DNA from: Candidatus Margulisiibacteriota bacterium
Lineage (GTDB): Bacteria > Margulisbacteria > WOR-1 > JAKLHX01 > JBAZKV01
Length of the DNA: 64,000 nucleotides
Assembly (NCBI GenBank): GCA_041650635.1
Contig: JBAZKV010000006.1
Location: forward strand, 15,291-79,290
Direction: 5' to 3'
A program made the position numbers and the translations under genes. Below, piece after piece: positions 49,631-58,473 of this stretch. The number at the start of each line of letters is the position of its first letter. The stretch's first letter is position 1. Below the pieces are notes generated by a model. It saw only the letters and a list, made by a program, of their open reading frames with translations, was not told where the DNA came from and did not search any database.

Positions 49631-50122
49631 ATGAAAGCAGATATCGGGGAGCTCCTCAAGCACATCGGCAATGAGGCTGATCTTAGGCGGGAGGAAAAGC
49701 TCTCCTGGCCGCAGGACGGGCTTGAGATGCTGGGCCCGGTAATAGCATCGCTTCATCTGGTCAACACGGGCGAAGGCATTCTGGTAACAGGCGAAGTATC
49801 CGCAAAGGCAGCCCTTAACTGCAGCCGGTGCGGAAAAGCCTTTACAGGAGCCCTTAAGGTCGTCATAGAAGAGCAATTCTGCCGGGACCCGTTAGACGAG
49901 ATGGCCTTTCCCATAAGCAGCGACAACTTTATCGACCTGTCGGAAGCTTTCAGGCAAAATTTTCTGGCTTCCCTGCCGATACGGACGATCTGTTCTAAGG
50001 ACTGCAAAGTGCCCGGAAGTTCGGAAAAGAAAAAAGTGTTGGACCCAAGGCTGGAAAAACTTAAAGAGGTCTTTAAAAAGGAGGAAGAAAAAAATGCCGG
50101 TCCCAAAAAAGCGGCACAGTAA
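49631..50122 (+). CDS. DUF177/YceD family protein
   Basis: YceD/DUF177 proteins lie next to rpmF in most bacteria and are linked to 23S rRNA accumulation. The family pattern is present: LVNTGEGILVTGEVSAKAAL, CSRCGKAF, then a DLSEAFRQNFLASLPIRTIC-like block and the Cys-containing SKDCKVPG. The C-terminus is charged (LKEVFKKEEEKNAGPKK) and overlaps rpmF by 29 nt. At 163 aa it is usual length. It has a consensus promoter directly upstream. Confidence 0.85.
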   Translation: MKADIGELLKHIGNEADLRREEKLSWPQDGLEMLGPVIASLHLVNTGEGILVTGEVSAKAALNCSRCGKAFTGALKVVIEEQFCRDPLDEMAFPISSDNFIDLSEAFRQNFLASLPIRTICSKDCKVPGSSEKKKVLDPRLEKLKEVFKKEEEKNAGPKKAAQ

Positions 50123-50297
50123 CACCAGAACGCTCAGAAGAAGGGCCAACTGGAAGGTAAAGCCGGTCAATTACGGGTCCTGTCCCGAGTGCGGCAGCGA
50201 AGTGCTTTCTCACACCGCGTGTTCGGTGTGCGGCAAGTACAAAGGGCGCCAGGTCATTGCGATCAAAGAAAAGAAGCCGAAAAAGAAGGAGAATTGA
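50094..50297 (+). CDS. rpmF: 50S ribosomal protein L32
   Basis: The 67-aa protein begins MPVPKKRHSNTRTLRRRANW and has a zinc ribbon CPEC...CSVC. The lysine-rich tail (KKPKKKEN) follows. It is in the conserved order DUF177-rpmF-plsX-fabH. Confidence 0.97.
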   Translation: MPVPKKRHSNTRTLRRRANWKVKPVNYGSCPECGSEVLSHTACSVCGKYKGRQVIAIKEKKPKKKEN

Positions 50298-50300
50298 TCC

Positions 50301-51275
50301 TTGATACGTATCGCCCTTGACGCCATGGGCGGAGACCATGCCCCCGCTGAGATCATAAGAGGCGCGCTTTCGGCGTCCGGCAGCGGCGATATTCAGATAG
50401 TGCTTGTCGGCAACGAAAAAGCCCTGAAGAGCATCAAAAAAGCTTCGACCTTTGAGATAGTGCATGCTTCCGAGGTGATCGGAATGCATGAATCCCCGGT
50501 TTCCTCGGTTAAACAGAAAAAAGACTCCTCCATAAATGTGGCCCTCAACCTTCTTAAAGAAAAAAAAGTGGACGCCGTTATTTCTGCCGGAAACACCGGA
50601 GCCCTGATGGCCTCGGCCCTTTTTAAGCTTGGGCGCATAGAGGCCGTAGAGCGCCCCGCCATAGCAACGGTGTTCCCTACAATGAGCGGGGGCAAGGTCC
50701 TGCTGCTGGACATGGGGGCAAATGTGGACTGCAAGCCTAAGAACTTGCTGCAATTCGCCCAGATGGGCTCGCAGTATGCCGGGCATGTTATGCATGTAAA
50801 AAACCCGCGGATAGGCCTGCTTAACATAGGCGAAGAGACCGAAAAGGGCAATGAACTTACAGCAGATACTTATCCCCTGCTCAAGGAAAGCGGGCTCAAC
50901 TTTATCGGCCACATAGAAGGCGGCGACATACTTACCGGAAAGACCGATGTTGTGGTCTGCGACGGCTTTATCGGCAATATAATCCTCAAGTTCGGGGAAA
51001 GCGCTACCTCCATGGTGTTCAAACTGATCAAGAAAGAAGTGCTGCGGAATCCGGTCTCCTTGCTGGGAGCATCCCTTTTGCTGCCCGCCCTTTTGGGCAT
51101 AAAAAAGAAAATAGATTATGATGAGTTCGGCGCGGCCCTGATACTGGGACTTAACGGCATCGTTTTTAAAGCACACGGCAGGGCAAAGGCCAAGGCCATA
51201 AAGAACGCCATCAAAACCTGCGCGGAATCCGTAAGGGAAAATATTGTTGAAAGCATAGGCTGCGGCATAAAATGA
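50301..51275 (+). CDS. plsX: phosphate acyltransferase PlsX
   Basis: It converts acyl-ACP to acyl-phosphate for phospholipid synthesis. Motifs are IALDAMGGDHAP at the N-terminus, SAGNTGALMASALFKLGRI, LDMGANVDCKP, GLLNIGEETEKGNE and DGFIGNIILKFGES. It is 324 aa. TTG start with AAGGAG 9 nt upstream. It is coupled to fabH by a 4-nt overlap. PlsY is not in the window; the PlsC homologues are at 1427 and 62428. Confidence 0.96.
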   Translation: MIRIALDAMGGDHAPAEIIRGALSASGSGDIQIVLVGNEKALKSIKKASTFEIVHASEVIGMHESPVSSVKQKKDSSINVALNLLKEKKVDAVISAGNTGALMASALFKLGRIEAVERPAIATVFPTMSGGKVLLLDMGANVDCKPKNLLQFAQMGSQYAGHVMHVKNPRIGLLNIGEETEKGNELTADTYPLLKESGLNFIGHIEGGDILTGKTDVVVCDGFIGNIILKFGESATSMVFKLIKKEVLRNPVSLLGASLLLPALLGIKKKIDYDEFGAALILGLNGIVFKAHGRAKAKAIKNAIKTCAESVRENIVESIGCGIK

Positions 51276-52249
51276 GCAACGCAAAGATAATAGGCACGGG
51301 ATCGGCACTCCCTGAAAAGGTCCTGACCAACTTTGACCTGTCAAAGATAGTTGACACCTCGGACGAGTGGATAAGGACAAGGACCGGCATAGGGGAAAGA
51401 AGGGTATCGGACGAAAAAACCTCAACTTCGGACCTTGCCATGGTTGCGGTAGAAAAAGCCCTTAAGGCTTCCAAAACCTCCCCGGAGGAGCTCGACCTTA
51501 TAATAGTAGGCACTTCCACACACGACACGCTGTTCCCTTCTGTCGGCTGCATCATTCAGGGCAAGATCGGAGCAAAGAACGCTGCTGCGTTTGATGTTTC
51601 GGCGGCCTGCTCCGGATTCAATTTTGCCATGACAGCCGCGTCCAATTTTTTTAAGGCCGGCAGCAGCAAAAAGGCTCTTGTCGTAGGCGCGGACACCCTG
51701 GCAAAATATCTGGATTGGAGCGACCGGGGCACCTGCGTTCTCTTTGGCGACGGAGCCGGAGCGGTGGTCCTTTCGCAGGCAAAAGCAGGAGAAGGCATAC
51801 TTGCCAGCGCACTGACCTCTGACGGGACCGGAGCGCCTTATCTGACAATGCCGGGAGGAGGCAGCAGGAACCCCAGGCCAAATGACGAAAAAGAGCGCTG
51901 CATAACAATGAACGGCAAAGAAGTCTTTAAATTTGCTGTAAAAGCCTTCGAGAACACCCTTCTGAGCGCCCTTGGCTCAGCCGGCCTGACCCACGACAAG
52001 ATCGATCTTTTGATCCCTCACCAGGCCAACATAAGGATCATAGACCACGCCATGAAAAGATTCGGGATGCCCAAAGAAAAGATCTTTGTCAATCTGGAAA
52101 AGTACGGCAACACTTCCGCGGCCTCTATCCCTATCGCCCTTGACGAAGCGCTCAAAGGCGGCAGGATAAAGAAAGGTGATATAATTGCGGTGGTCGGCTT
52201 TGGCGCCGGGCTTACATCGGGCGCCAATATTATTAAATGGGAGGTTTAG
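51272..52249 (+). CDS. fabH: 3-oxoacyl-ACP synthase III (FabH)
   Basis: It starts fatty-acid chains by condensing acetyl-CoA with malonyl-ACP. The catalytic Cys lies in AFDVSAACSGFNFAM, His in LIPHQANIRIID and Asn in KYGNTSAASIPIAL; SDEWIRTRTGI is the signature start. It is 325 aa. It is followed 5 nt later by the acyl-CoA dehydrogenase, which interrupts the usual fabH-fabD order. Confidence 0.97.
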   Translation: MSNAKIIGTGSALPEKVLTNFDLSKIVDTSDEWIRTRTGIGERRVSDEKTSTSDLAMVAVEKALKASKTSPEELDLIIVGTSTHDTLFPSVGCIIQGKIGAKNAAAFDVSAACSGFNFAMTAASNFFKAGSSKKALVVGADTLAKYLDWSDRGTCVLFGDGAGAVVLSQAKAGEGILASALTSDGTGAPYLTMPGGGSRNPRPNDEKERCITMNGKEVFKFAVKAFENTLLSALGSAGLTHDKIDLLIPHQANIRIIDHAMKRFGMPKEKIFVNLEKYGNTSAASIPIALDEALKGGRIKKGDIIAVVGFGAGLTSGANIIKWEV

Positions 52250-52254
52250 CGGCA

Positions 52255-53412
52255 ATGGACTATCTGTTGACTGATGAACAAAAGATGATCAAGGACCTTG
52301 CAAGGAAGATCGCTGAAGAAAAAGTTAAACCCGTAAGGGCCGAACTTGACGAAGCCGGAAAGTTCCCCTGGGAACTGATGAAGGTATTTGCCGAAGCCGA
52401 TCTTTGCGGGCTTTATATAGCTCCGGAATACGGCGGGTTTGGCGGCGGCTGCCTTGAATTCTGTCTGGCCACCGAAGAGGTCAGCAGGATCTGCGGAGGC
52501 GTCGGCGTCACTTTTGCCGCATCAGCGCTGGGCTGCTACCCAATAGTGCTTTTCGGCACGGAAGAACAAAAAAAGAAGTATCTCCCTCCCATTGCCTCGG
52601 GCAAAAAGCTTGCGGCCTTCGGTCTTACCGAGGCCAACGCCGGGTCCGATGCCGGAGGTATCGAGACAACGGCCAAAAAGGACGGGGACTACTACATCCT
52701 CAACGGGACCAAACAGTGGATAACCAACGGCGGGGAAGCCGAGATCTACACTGTGATCGCAATGACGGACAAAAAGAGGGGCAGCCGCGGCGCTACAGCC
52801 TTTATCCTCGAAAAAGGCATGCCGGGTTTTACCTTCGGCAAAAAAGAGAACAAGATGGGGATCAGATGCTCCGCGACAAGGGAGCTTGTGTTCCAGGACT
52901 GCAAGATACACAAATCACAGATGCTGGGCAAAGAAGGCATGGGCTTCATTGTCGCGATGAAGACCCTGGACAGGACCAGGCCGGGGATAGGCGCGCAGGC
53001 GGTCGGCATAGCGCAGGGCGCTTTTGAAGAAGCCCTAAATTATTCCAGGACAAGGGTGCAGTTCGGCAAACCCGTCTCTTCTTTCCAGGGGGTCCAGCAT
53101 ATGCTTGCTGACATGGCCACGCAGATAGAAGCCGCAAGGGCCCTTGTAATTGCAACGGCAAGGACCGTTGATACGGGAACCGACAATATCTCCAGGGATT
53201 CGGCCATGAGCAAGCTGTTTGCCAGCGATGTTTCCATGAAGGTGACCGTGGATGCGGTCCAGATCCTGGGAGGCTACGGCTATATGAAGGAATACCCCGT
53301 GGAAAAATACATGAGAGATGCCAAGATAACCCAGATATACGAGGGCACCAACCAGATACAAAGGAATGTTATCGCCCTGCAGCTGATCAAAGAATCCGCT
53401 GCCACAAAATAA
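52255..53412 (+). CDS. acd: acyl-CoA dehydrogenase (butyryl-CoA dehydrogenase type)
   Basis: This FAD enzyme reduces or oxidises acyl/enoyl-CoA. It shows LTDEQKMIKDLARKIAEEKV, FGLTEANAGSDAGG (FAD/substrate loop), YILNGTKQWITNGG, a C-terminal GGYGYMKEYPVEKYMRDAKI and IYEGTNQIQRNVIA with the catalytic Glu. It is 385 aa from the ATG at 52255. Directly followed by etfB and ferredoxin-fused etfA, it is probably part of a Bcd-EtfAB-type flavin-bifurcating complex. Its place inside the fab operon is unusual. Confidence 0.93.
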   Translation: MDYLLTDEQKMIKDLARKIAEEKVKPVRAELDEAGKFPWELMKVFAEADLCGLYIAPEYGGFGGGCLEFCLATEEVSRICGGVGVTFAASALGCYPIVLFGTEEQKKKYLPPIASGKKLAAFGLTEANAGSDAGGIETTAKKDGDYYILNGTKQWITNGGEAEIYTVIAMTDKKRGSRGATAFILEKGMPGFTFGKKENKMGIRCSATRELVFQDCKIHKSQMLGKEGMGFIVAMKTLDRTRPGIGAQAVGIAQGAFEEALNYSRTRVQFGKPVSSFQGVQHMLADMATQIEAARALVIATARTVDTGTDNISRDSAMSKLFASDVSMKVTVDAVQILGGYGYMKEYPVEKYMRDAKITQIYEGTNQIQRNVIALQLIKESAATK

Positions 53413-53432
53413 TAAAAAAGACCGATAATCCG

Positions 53433-53453
53433 GCCCCGCTTCTTAAGCGGGGC
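53433..53453 (+). terminator. hairpin between acd and etfB
   Basis: A 9-bp stem (GCCCCGCTT / AAGCGGGGC) with a CTT loop lies 20 nt after the acd stop. It is followed by TGTTG rather than a pure U-tract, so it may attenuate rather than fully stop transcription. Confidence 0.6.
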
Positions 53454-53480
53454 TGTTGTATGTTAAAATAAAATGAACAG

Positions 53481-54263
53481 ATGAACATTGTAGTCTGCAT
53501 AAAACAGGTGCCTGACACCAATGATGTCAGGATAGACCCTAAAACCAACACCCTCATCAGAGAGGGCGTAAAGAGCATCATCAATCCCTTTGACGAGAAC
53601 GCCGTTGAAGCCGCTTTGAGGCTCCGGGATGCCGGCGGCGGCAAAGTTACCGTTATCACCATGGGCCCTCCGCAGGCAGCCGACGCGCTCAAGACCGCGA
53701 TAGCGATGGGAGCGGACGAAGCCGTGCTCATATCCGACAGGGCATTTGCCGGAGCGGACACCTGGGCCACCTCTTACACCCTTTCGCAGGCCATAAAAAA
53801 GATAGGCGCATATGATCTGGTCCTTTTTGGAAAACAGGCCATAGACGGCGATACAGCTCAGGTGGGCCCCGGGGTAGCAGAGTTTTTGGACATCCCGCAG
53901 ATAACCTTTGCCATCAGCATAGAATCCGAGGGCGGCAAGATACGGGTCAAGCGCCAGCTGGAGGACACTTCAGAGATAGTAGAAGCGGCTCTTCCGGCTG
54001 CCGTTACCGTCATAAAGCAGATAAATGAACCCAGGCTGCCTTCGCTAAAGGGGCAGATGAGGGCAAAAAAGATGGTTATCCCCTCGTGGAGCGCAAAAGA
54101 CATAGCGGCAGACGAGAACAATACCGGGTTGAACGGCTCTCCCACAAAAGTGGTGCGGATATTTACTCCGCCGCCAAGGGGAAAGAGCGAGCTGCTGGAG
54201 GGCGAGCCGGAAACAATTGCAAAAACCCTGTTTGACAAACTCAAGGAACAAAAGGTGATCTGA
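53481..54263 (+). CDS. etfB: electron transfer flavoprotein, beta subunit
   Basis: It forms a heterodimer with EtfA and carries AMP or a bifurcating FAD. Motifs are IVVCIKQVPDTNDVRIDP, NPFDENAVEAALRL, LFGKQAIDGDTAQVGP and the C-terminal-region IKQINEPRLPSLKG. It is 260 aa, full length. A TAAAAT lies 6-11 nt before the ATG behind the hairpin, so a separate start of transcription is possible. etfA follows after one base. Confidence 0.95.
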   Translation: MNIVVCIKQVPDTNDVRIDPKTNTLIREGVKSIINPFDENAVEAALRLRDAGGGKVTVITMGPPQAADALKTAIAMGADEAVLISDRAFAGADTWATSYTLSQAIKKIGAYDLVLFGKQAIDGDTAQVGPGVAEFLDIPQITFAISIESEGGKIRVKRQLEDTSEIVEAALPAAVTVIKQINEPRLPSLKGQMRAKKMVIPSWSAKDIAADENNTGLNGSPTKVVRIFTPPPRGKSELLEGEPETIAKTLFDKLKEQKVI

Positions 54264-54264
54264 T

Positions 54265-55470
54265 ATGCCCGAAGGAATACGAGTAATAGCGGAAAAATGC
54301 AAAGGCTGCAGGCTTTGCGTGCCTTCCTGCCCGTACGGGGCGATAGAAATGCACGGAAAACTGGCCGTCATCAACGATAAATGCGTTCTCTGCGGCGCCT
54401 GCGTGGGCCCCTGCAAGTTCAACGCCATAGAGATCACCGTTGCCAAGAAGGAAGGCCCCAAAAAGGACCTTTCCGGTTTTAAGGGGATCTGGGTATTTGC
54501 CGAGCAGCACCAGGGCAAAGTGCAGGGAGTGGCTCTTGAGCTTATTGCCGAAGCCAGAAAACTGGCCGCGGACCTGAAAGAAGAAGTGGCCGCGGTGCTT
54601 TTGGGAGATGCGGACATAAAAAAAGCCTCGCAGGAGCTGATACACTGCGGAGCAGATAAGGTCTATGTATGCGCGGACCCAAAGCTGAAGAGCTATACTA
54701 CCGAGCCCTACTGCGACACCATAGTTGAATTGATAAAGGCCTATAAGCCGGAGATAGTGCTTATGGGGGCCACCACCACCGGCAGGGACCTTGCCTCAAG
54801 GATAGCGGCAAGGATAAGAGTGGGGCTTACCGCGGACTGCACCGGGCTTGACATAGACCCCGAAAAGAAGATCCTGCGCCAGACGCGCCCCGCTTTTGGC
54901 GGCAACATCATGGCAACTATCATCTCTCCCGATTTTAGGCCGCAAATGGCTACTGTGCGGCCCAAAGTGTTCAAAAAACTCCAGCCGGACGCCTCAAGAA
55001 AAGGCCGGATAATAGAGTTCCCCGCAAAGATATCGGAAAAGTCGCTGAGGGTCAAACTTCTAGAGATAATACAATCGACCGAAAAGAAAGTGAACCTGGC
55101 GGAGGCAGAGATAATCGTGTCCGGCGGGCGCGGACTTGGATGCGCGGAAAACTTCAAACTGGTAAAGGACCTGGCGGATGTCATAGGAGGGGCGGTCGGG
55201 GCCTCGCGCGCCACTGTGGACGCGGGCTGGATCTCACAATTCCATCAGGTCGGCCAAACGGGCAAGACAGTAAGCCCCAAACTGTATATCGCCTGCGGAA
55301 TTTCGGGGGCCATTCAGCATTTGGCCGGAATGTCATCCTCGGACATCATCGTGGCCGTCAATAAAGACCAATTCGCACCTATTTTTAATGTGGCCACCTA
55401 CGGCATAGTGGGCGACCTTTTTGAGGTGCTTCCCGCCATGACCAAAACCTTCAAGGAGCTCCTTTCTTGA
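54265..55470 (+). CDS. etfA: electron transfer flavoprotein alpha subunit with N-terminal ferredoxin domain
   Basis: Residues 1-60 hold two [4Fe-4S] motifs (Cys 12/15/18/22 and 40/43/46/50). Then comes the EtfA body with GATTTGRDLASRIAAR, the FAD-binding VSGGRGLGCAENF, GASRATVDAGW and the tail SGAIQHLAGMSSSDIIVAVN. It is 401 aa. EtfA with fused ferredoxin clusters next to EtfB and acyl-CoA dehydrogenase is the arrangement of anaerobic electron-bifurcating or ferredoxin-linked ETFs. The fab genes continue after it with overlapping coding. Confidence 0.95.
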   Translation: MPEGIRVIAEKCKGCRLCVPSCPYGAIEMHGKLAVINDKCVLCGACVGPCKFNAIEITVAKKEGPKKDLSGFKGIWVFAEQHQGKVQGVALELIAEARKLAADLKEEVAAVLLGDADIKKASQELIHCGADKVYVCADPKLKSYTTEPYCDTIVELIKAYKPEIVLMGATTTGRDLASRIAARIRVGLTADCTGLDIDPEKKILRQTRPAFGGNIMATIISPDFRPQMATVRPKVFKKLQPDASRKGRIIEFPAKISEKSLRVKLLEIIQSTEKKVNLAEAEIIVSGGRGLGCAENFKLVKDLADVIGGAVGASRATVDAGWISQFHQVGQTGKTVSPKLYIACGISGAIQHLAGMSSSDIIVAVNKDQFAPIFNVATYGIVGDLFEVLPAMTKTFKELLS

Positions 55471-56378
55471 CAAGCGTGTTCATTTTTCCCGGACAGGGCT
55501 CCCAAAAAGCCGGCATGGGCAAAGACCTCTATGACAATTTTGAGGCGGCAAAAGAGATCTTTGCCAAAGCCGACAGGGCCCTTGGATTTGAGCTCTCAAA
55601 ACTCTGCTTCGAAGGTCCCGACGATGCCTTAAGATCCACAGAAATAGCCCAGCCCGCGATACTCACGGTAAGCACTGCCGCTTTTATGTCCCTTGGAAAA
55701 ACCCCCAAGGCCGCCGCCGGCCACAGCCTGGGCGAGTATTCGGCCCTGGTGGCCTCGGGCGCGCTGTCTTTTGAGGATACCGTTAGAATAGTTCACCTGC
55801 GCGGCAAGTTTATGCAGGAGGCGGTGCCGGCAGGGCATGGGGCCATGTCTGCGGTGCTGGGACTGGACAGGGAAAAACTGGCGGCCTGCTGCGCTGCGGC
55901 TTCTTCAAAAGGCGTTGTGGAGCCGGCCAATTTTAACAGCCCGGGACAGATAGTGATCTCCGGAACAAAAGAAGGCGTTGAGGAGGCCGGGCGGCTCTGC
56001 AAAGAGGCCGGCGCAAAAAAGATAATCCCGCTTGCGGTAAGCGCCCCTTTCCACTGCTCGCTTATGAAGCCGGCGGCGGACAAACTGGCTGTGGAGCTGG
56101 ACAAGACTGGTTTTAAGAGCCCTTCGTTCCCGGTATATTCTAATGTGACCGCTTCCCCCCAGACCGACGCGGCAAAGATAAAAGAACTGCTTGTAAAGCA
56201 GGTGACCAGCCCCGTGCTCTGGGAAGACACGCTTAAAAACCTGTCCCTAAATGGTTTTGACACCTTTGTCGAGATAGGCTGCGGCAAGATACTGTCGGGG
56301 CTTGTTAAAAAGACCCTGGAAAATGCTAAAATATACAATGTTGAGGACAGCGTTTCTGCAAAAGGAGCCGTTCTTTGA
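55467..56378 (+). CDS. fabD: malonyl CoA-acyl carrier protein transacylase
   Basis: It loads malonyl groups onto ACP. Motifs are FPGQGSQKAGMGKDL, the nucleophile Ser in AAGHSLGEYSALVASGA, MQEAVPAGHGAMSAVLG, and the catalytic His in SAPFHCSLMKPAA. It is 303 aa. The TTG at 55467 follows AAGGAG and overlaps the etfA stop. Coupled to fabG by 4 nt. Confidence 0.96.
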   Translation: MTSVFIFPGQGSQKAGMGKDLYDNFEAAKEIFAKADRALGFELSKLCFEGPDDALRSTEIAQPAILTVSTAAFMSLGKTPKAAAGHSLGEYSALVASGALSFEDTVRIVHLRGKFMQEAVPAGHGAMSAVLGLDREKLAACCAAASSKGVVEPANFNSPGQIVISGTKEGVEEAGRLCKEAGAKKIIPLAVSAPFHCSLMKPAADKLAVELDKTGFKSPSFPVYSNVTASPQTDAAKIKELLVKQVTSPVLWEDTLKNLSLNGFDTFVEIGCGKILSGLVKKTLENAKIYNVEDSVSAKGAVL

Positions 56379-57112
56379 AACTTAAAGGCCAAGTTGCGCT
56401 TGTTACCGGAGGCGCCCAGGGCATCGGCAGGTCCGTCTGCGAAGCTCTGGCAAAAGAAGGCTGCGATATTATAGTATCCGATGTCAATATAGACGCCGCC
56501 CGCGCGGCTGCCGAAGAGCTCAAAAAACTTGGGATAAGGTCTTTTGCTCTAAAGATGAACGTGGCAGACGGTAAAGAAGCGGAAGAGGCCGTAAAAAGCG
56601 CCCACTCCGAGTTCGGCAAGATAGATATACTGGTGAACAACGCCGGCATAACAAGGGACGGTCTTCTTATGAGGATGAAAGAAGAGGACTGGGACCTGGT
56701 GATAGGCATCAACCTCAAAGGCGTCTTTAACTGCACAAAGGCCGTTTCTTCCCTTATGATGAAAGCCCGCTACGGCAGGATAGTCAATATCGCTTCTATT
56801 GTGGGGCTAATGGGCAATGCCGGACAGGCCAACTACTCGGCCTCCAAGGGCGGCGTGATCGCTCTTACAAAGACCACCGCGCGGGAACTTGCCTCAAGGG
56901 GCATAACCGCCAACGCCGTTGCCCCGGGATTTATCGACACCGATATGACGAAAAAGCTGCCCGAAGAGGTAAGGGAAAAACTTAAGGCCCAGATACCCAT
57001 GGGAAGCCTCGGATCTGCCGAAGATGTTGCCAAAGCCGTCGTGTTCTTATGCGCTGACGCCCCGTACATAACGGGTCAGGTCATAAGCGTCAACGGCGGA
57101 ATGTACATGTAG
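56375..57112 (+). CDS. fabG: 3-oxoacyl-ACP reductase
   Basis: An SDR that reduces 3-oxoacyl-ACP with NADPH. It has TGGAQGIGRSVCEALAKEG, VNNAGITRDGLLMRMKEEDW, Ser-Tyr-Lys in IASIVGLMGNAGQANYSASK, and PGFIDTDMTKKL. It is 245 aa. TTG start after AAGGAG. acpP follows after 25 nt. Confidence 0.96.
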   Translation: MKLKGQVALVTGGAQGIGRSVCEALAKEGCDIIVSDVNIDAARAAAEELKKLGIRSFALKMNVADGKEAEEAVKSAHSEFGKIDILVNNAGITRDGLLMRMKEEDWDLVIGINLKGVFNCTKAVSSLMMKARYGRIVNIASIVGLMGNAGQANYSASKGGVIALTKTTARELASRGITANAVAPGFIDTDMTKKLPEEVREKLKAQIPMGSLGSAEDVAKAVVFLCADAPYITGQVISVNGGMYM

Positions 57113-57137
57113 CATATAGAAGGGGGTGAATTTGATA

Positions 57138-57383
57138 ATGGACGAGCAGAAAGCGTTCGAGCAGGTAAAAAAAGTGGTGGTGGATCAGCTCGGGGTCAAC
57201 GAGAGCGAGGTCACTAAGCAGGCCTCTTTTGTGGACGACCTGGGAGCCGACTCTTTGGACACCGTGGAACTGGTCATGGCCCTTGAAGAAGCTTTTGGCT
57301 TTGAGATACCGGACGAAGAAGCCGAAAAGATAAAGACCGTGGGAGACACGGTAGCGTATGTTCTTGCCCACGCAAAGAACTGA
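57138..57383 (+). CDS. acpP: acyl carrier protein
   Basis: The small acidic carrier is 81 aa from the ATG at 57138, chosen because AAGGGGGTGA ends 8 nt upstream; GTG 57126 also fits the frame. The phosphopantetheine Ser lies in DDLGADSLDTVELVMALEE. The helix IPDEEAEKIKTVGDTVAYV completes the fold. It stands between fabG and the FabK-like reductase. Confidence 0.97.
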   Translation: MDEQKAFEQVKKVVVDQLGVNESEVTKQASFVDDLGADSLDTVELVMALEEAFGFEIPDEEAEKIKTVGDTVAYVLAHAKN

Positions 57384-57412
57384 CCAAGCCTAAAGGCTTT
57401 CTAAATAACATG

Positions 57413-57440
57413 CCAACCCCCGCATGCGTGTGCGGGGTTG
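57413..57440 (+). terminator. GC-rich hairpin after acpP
   Basis: An imperfect inverted repeat AACCCCCGCA ... TGCGGGGTT (one bulge) lies 30 nt after the acpP stop, before the reductase gene. It could tune expression of acpP relative to downstream genes. Confidence 0.5.
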
Positions 57441-57459
57441 TGCGGGAAGTTGACAGCCC

Positions 57460-58473
57460 ATGAAACTGCCCGAGTTAAAGATCGGAAAACTGGTGGCCAA
57501 GATCCCGATCGTTCAGGGCGGGATGTCCATCAGGATCTCCACCGGAAAACTGGCCGGCTCCGTGGCTGCAACAGGCGCCGTCGGCGTGATAGGCGCCTCG
57601 GGCATGGAGCATGACGAACTGGCAAAGGAAATGCGGATAGCCCGGAGCCTGACCAAGGACGGGATAATCGGCATCAACATACTCTTTGCCGCCAAGGACT
57701 TTCTGGGCATCGTCAACACTGCAATCAAGGAAAAGATCGATTTTATTACCTCCGGCGCCGGATTTTCCAGGGACCTCTTCAGGCTCAGCAACCAGATGAA
57801 CATTCCAATTATCCCCATAGTATCTTCGGGCAGGCTGGCGCTGACGGCAAAAAAACTCGGGGCCGCGGCCATTGTGGCCGAAAGCAGCGAGGCCGGCGGG
57901 CACCTTGGGACGCTTGACAAGAGCACTGTTGACCTTTTAAAAGAGGTCAAAGAGGCAGTTGCTGATGTGCCGATAATAGCCGCGGGGGGAATAGCCGACG
58001 GCTGCGGGATAGCCAGAATGATAAAACTGGGGGCCAGCGGAGCCCAGCTTGCGACCAATTTTGTCCTGGCGGAAGAATGCGATGCCGACATAGCGTTCAA
58101 AAAAGTCTATCAAAACGCCAATAAACCGGAGGATATCGTCATAATAAAAAGCCCTGTCGGGATGCCGGGAAGGGCTGTTAGGACCAAACTGATAGAGAAC
58201 ATGCAGAAAGGCGTCTATCCCAAGATAAAGTTTTGCGACGACTGCCTTAAGTCCTGCTCCAAGCTTTACTGCATTTTTGAAGTGCTAAGGGCCGCCCACA
58301 AGGGCAACATGGAAGAAGGCCTGGTGTTTTGCGGACAGAGCATACTGAAGATAAAGGATAAAAGGATCAGGCCAGCAAAAGAAATAATCGCCGACCTGGT
58401 TAAAGAGGCAGAGGACTGCCTGTCCGGCCTGTGCAAAAACACTAAACTGGAGGAAAACTATGCCGGAGCGTAG
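57460..58473 (+). CDS. FMN-dependent enoyl-ACP reductase FabK-like (nitronate monooxygenase family)
   Basis: This TIM-barrel flavoprotein begins IGKLVAKIPIVQGGMSIRIS and has GVIGASGMEHDELA, GIDFITSGAGF-like, AAIVAESSEAGGHLG and VPIIAAGGIADGCGIARMI (FMN-phosphate loop). The tail has a Cys cluster (FCDDCLKSCSKLYC), seen in some members. Nitronate monooxygenase and FabK are one family. Position between acpP and fabF, and the absence of fabI/L/V in the operon, favour enoyl reductase. At 337 aa it is longer than pneumococcal FabK. Its 3' end overlaps fabF. Confidence 0.85.
   Translation: MKLPELKIGKLVAKIPIVQGGMSIRISTGKLAGSVAATGAVGVIGASGMEHDELAKEMRIARSLTKDGIIGINILFAAKDFLGIVNTAIKEKIDFITSGAGFSRDLFRLSNQMNIPIIPIVSSGRLALTAKKLGAAAIVAESSEAGGHLGTLDKSTVDLLKEVKEAVADVPIIAAGGIADGCGIARMIKLGASGAQLATNFVLAEECDADIAFKKVYQNANKPEDIVIIKSPVGMPGRAVRTKLIENMQKGVYPKIKFCDDCLKSCSKLYCIFEVLRAAHKGNMEEGLVFCGQSILKIKDKRIRPAKEIIADLVKEAEDCLSGLCKNTKLEENYAGA

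Noticed and set aside
50073..51425. Minus-strand open frame of 450 codons opposite rpmF-plsX-fabH
   Set aside because: It crosses three conserved genes on the other strand and has no ribosome-binding site or recognised domain.
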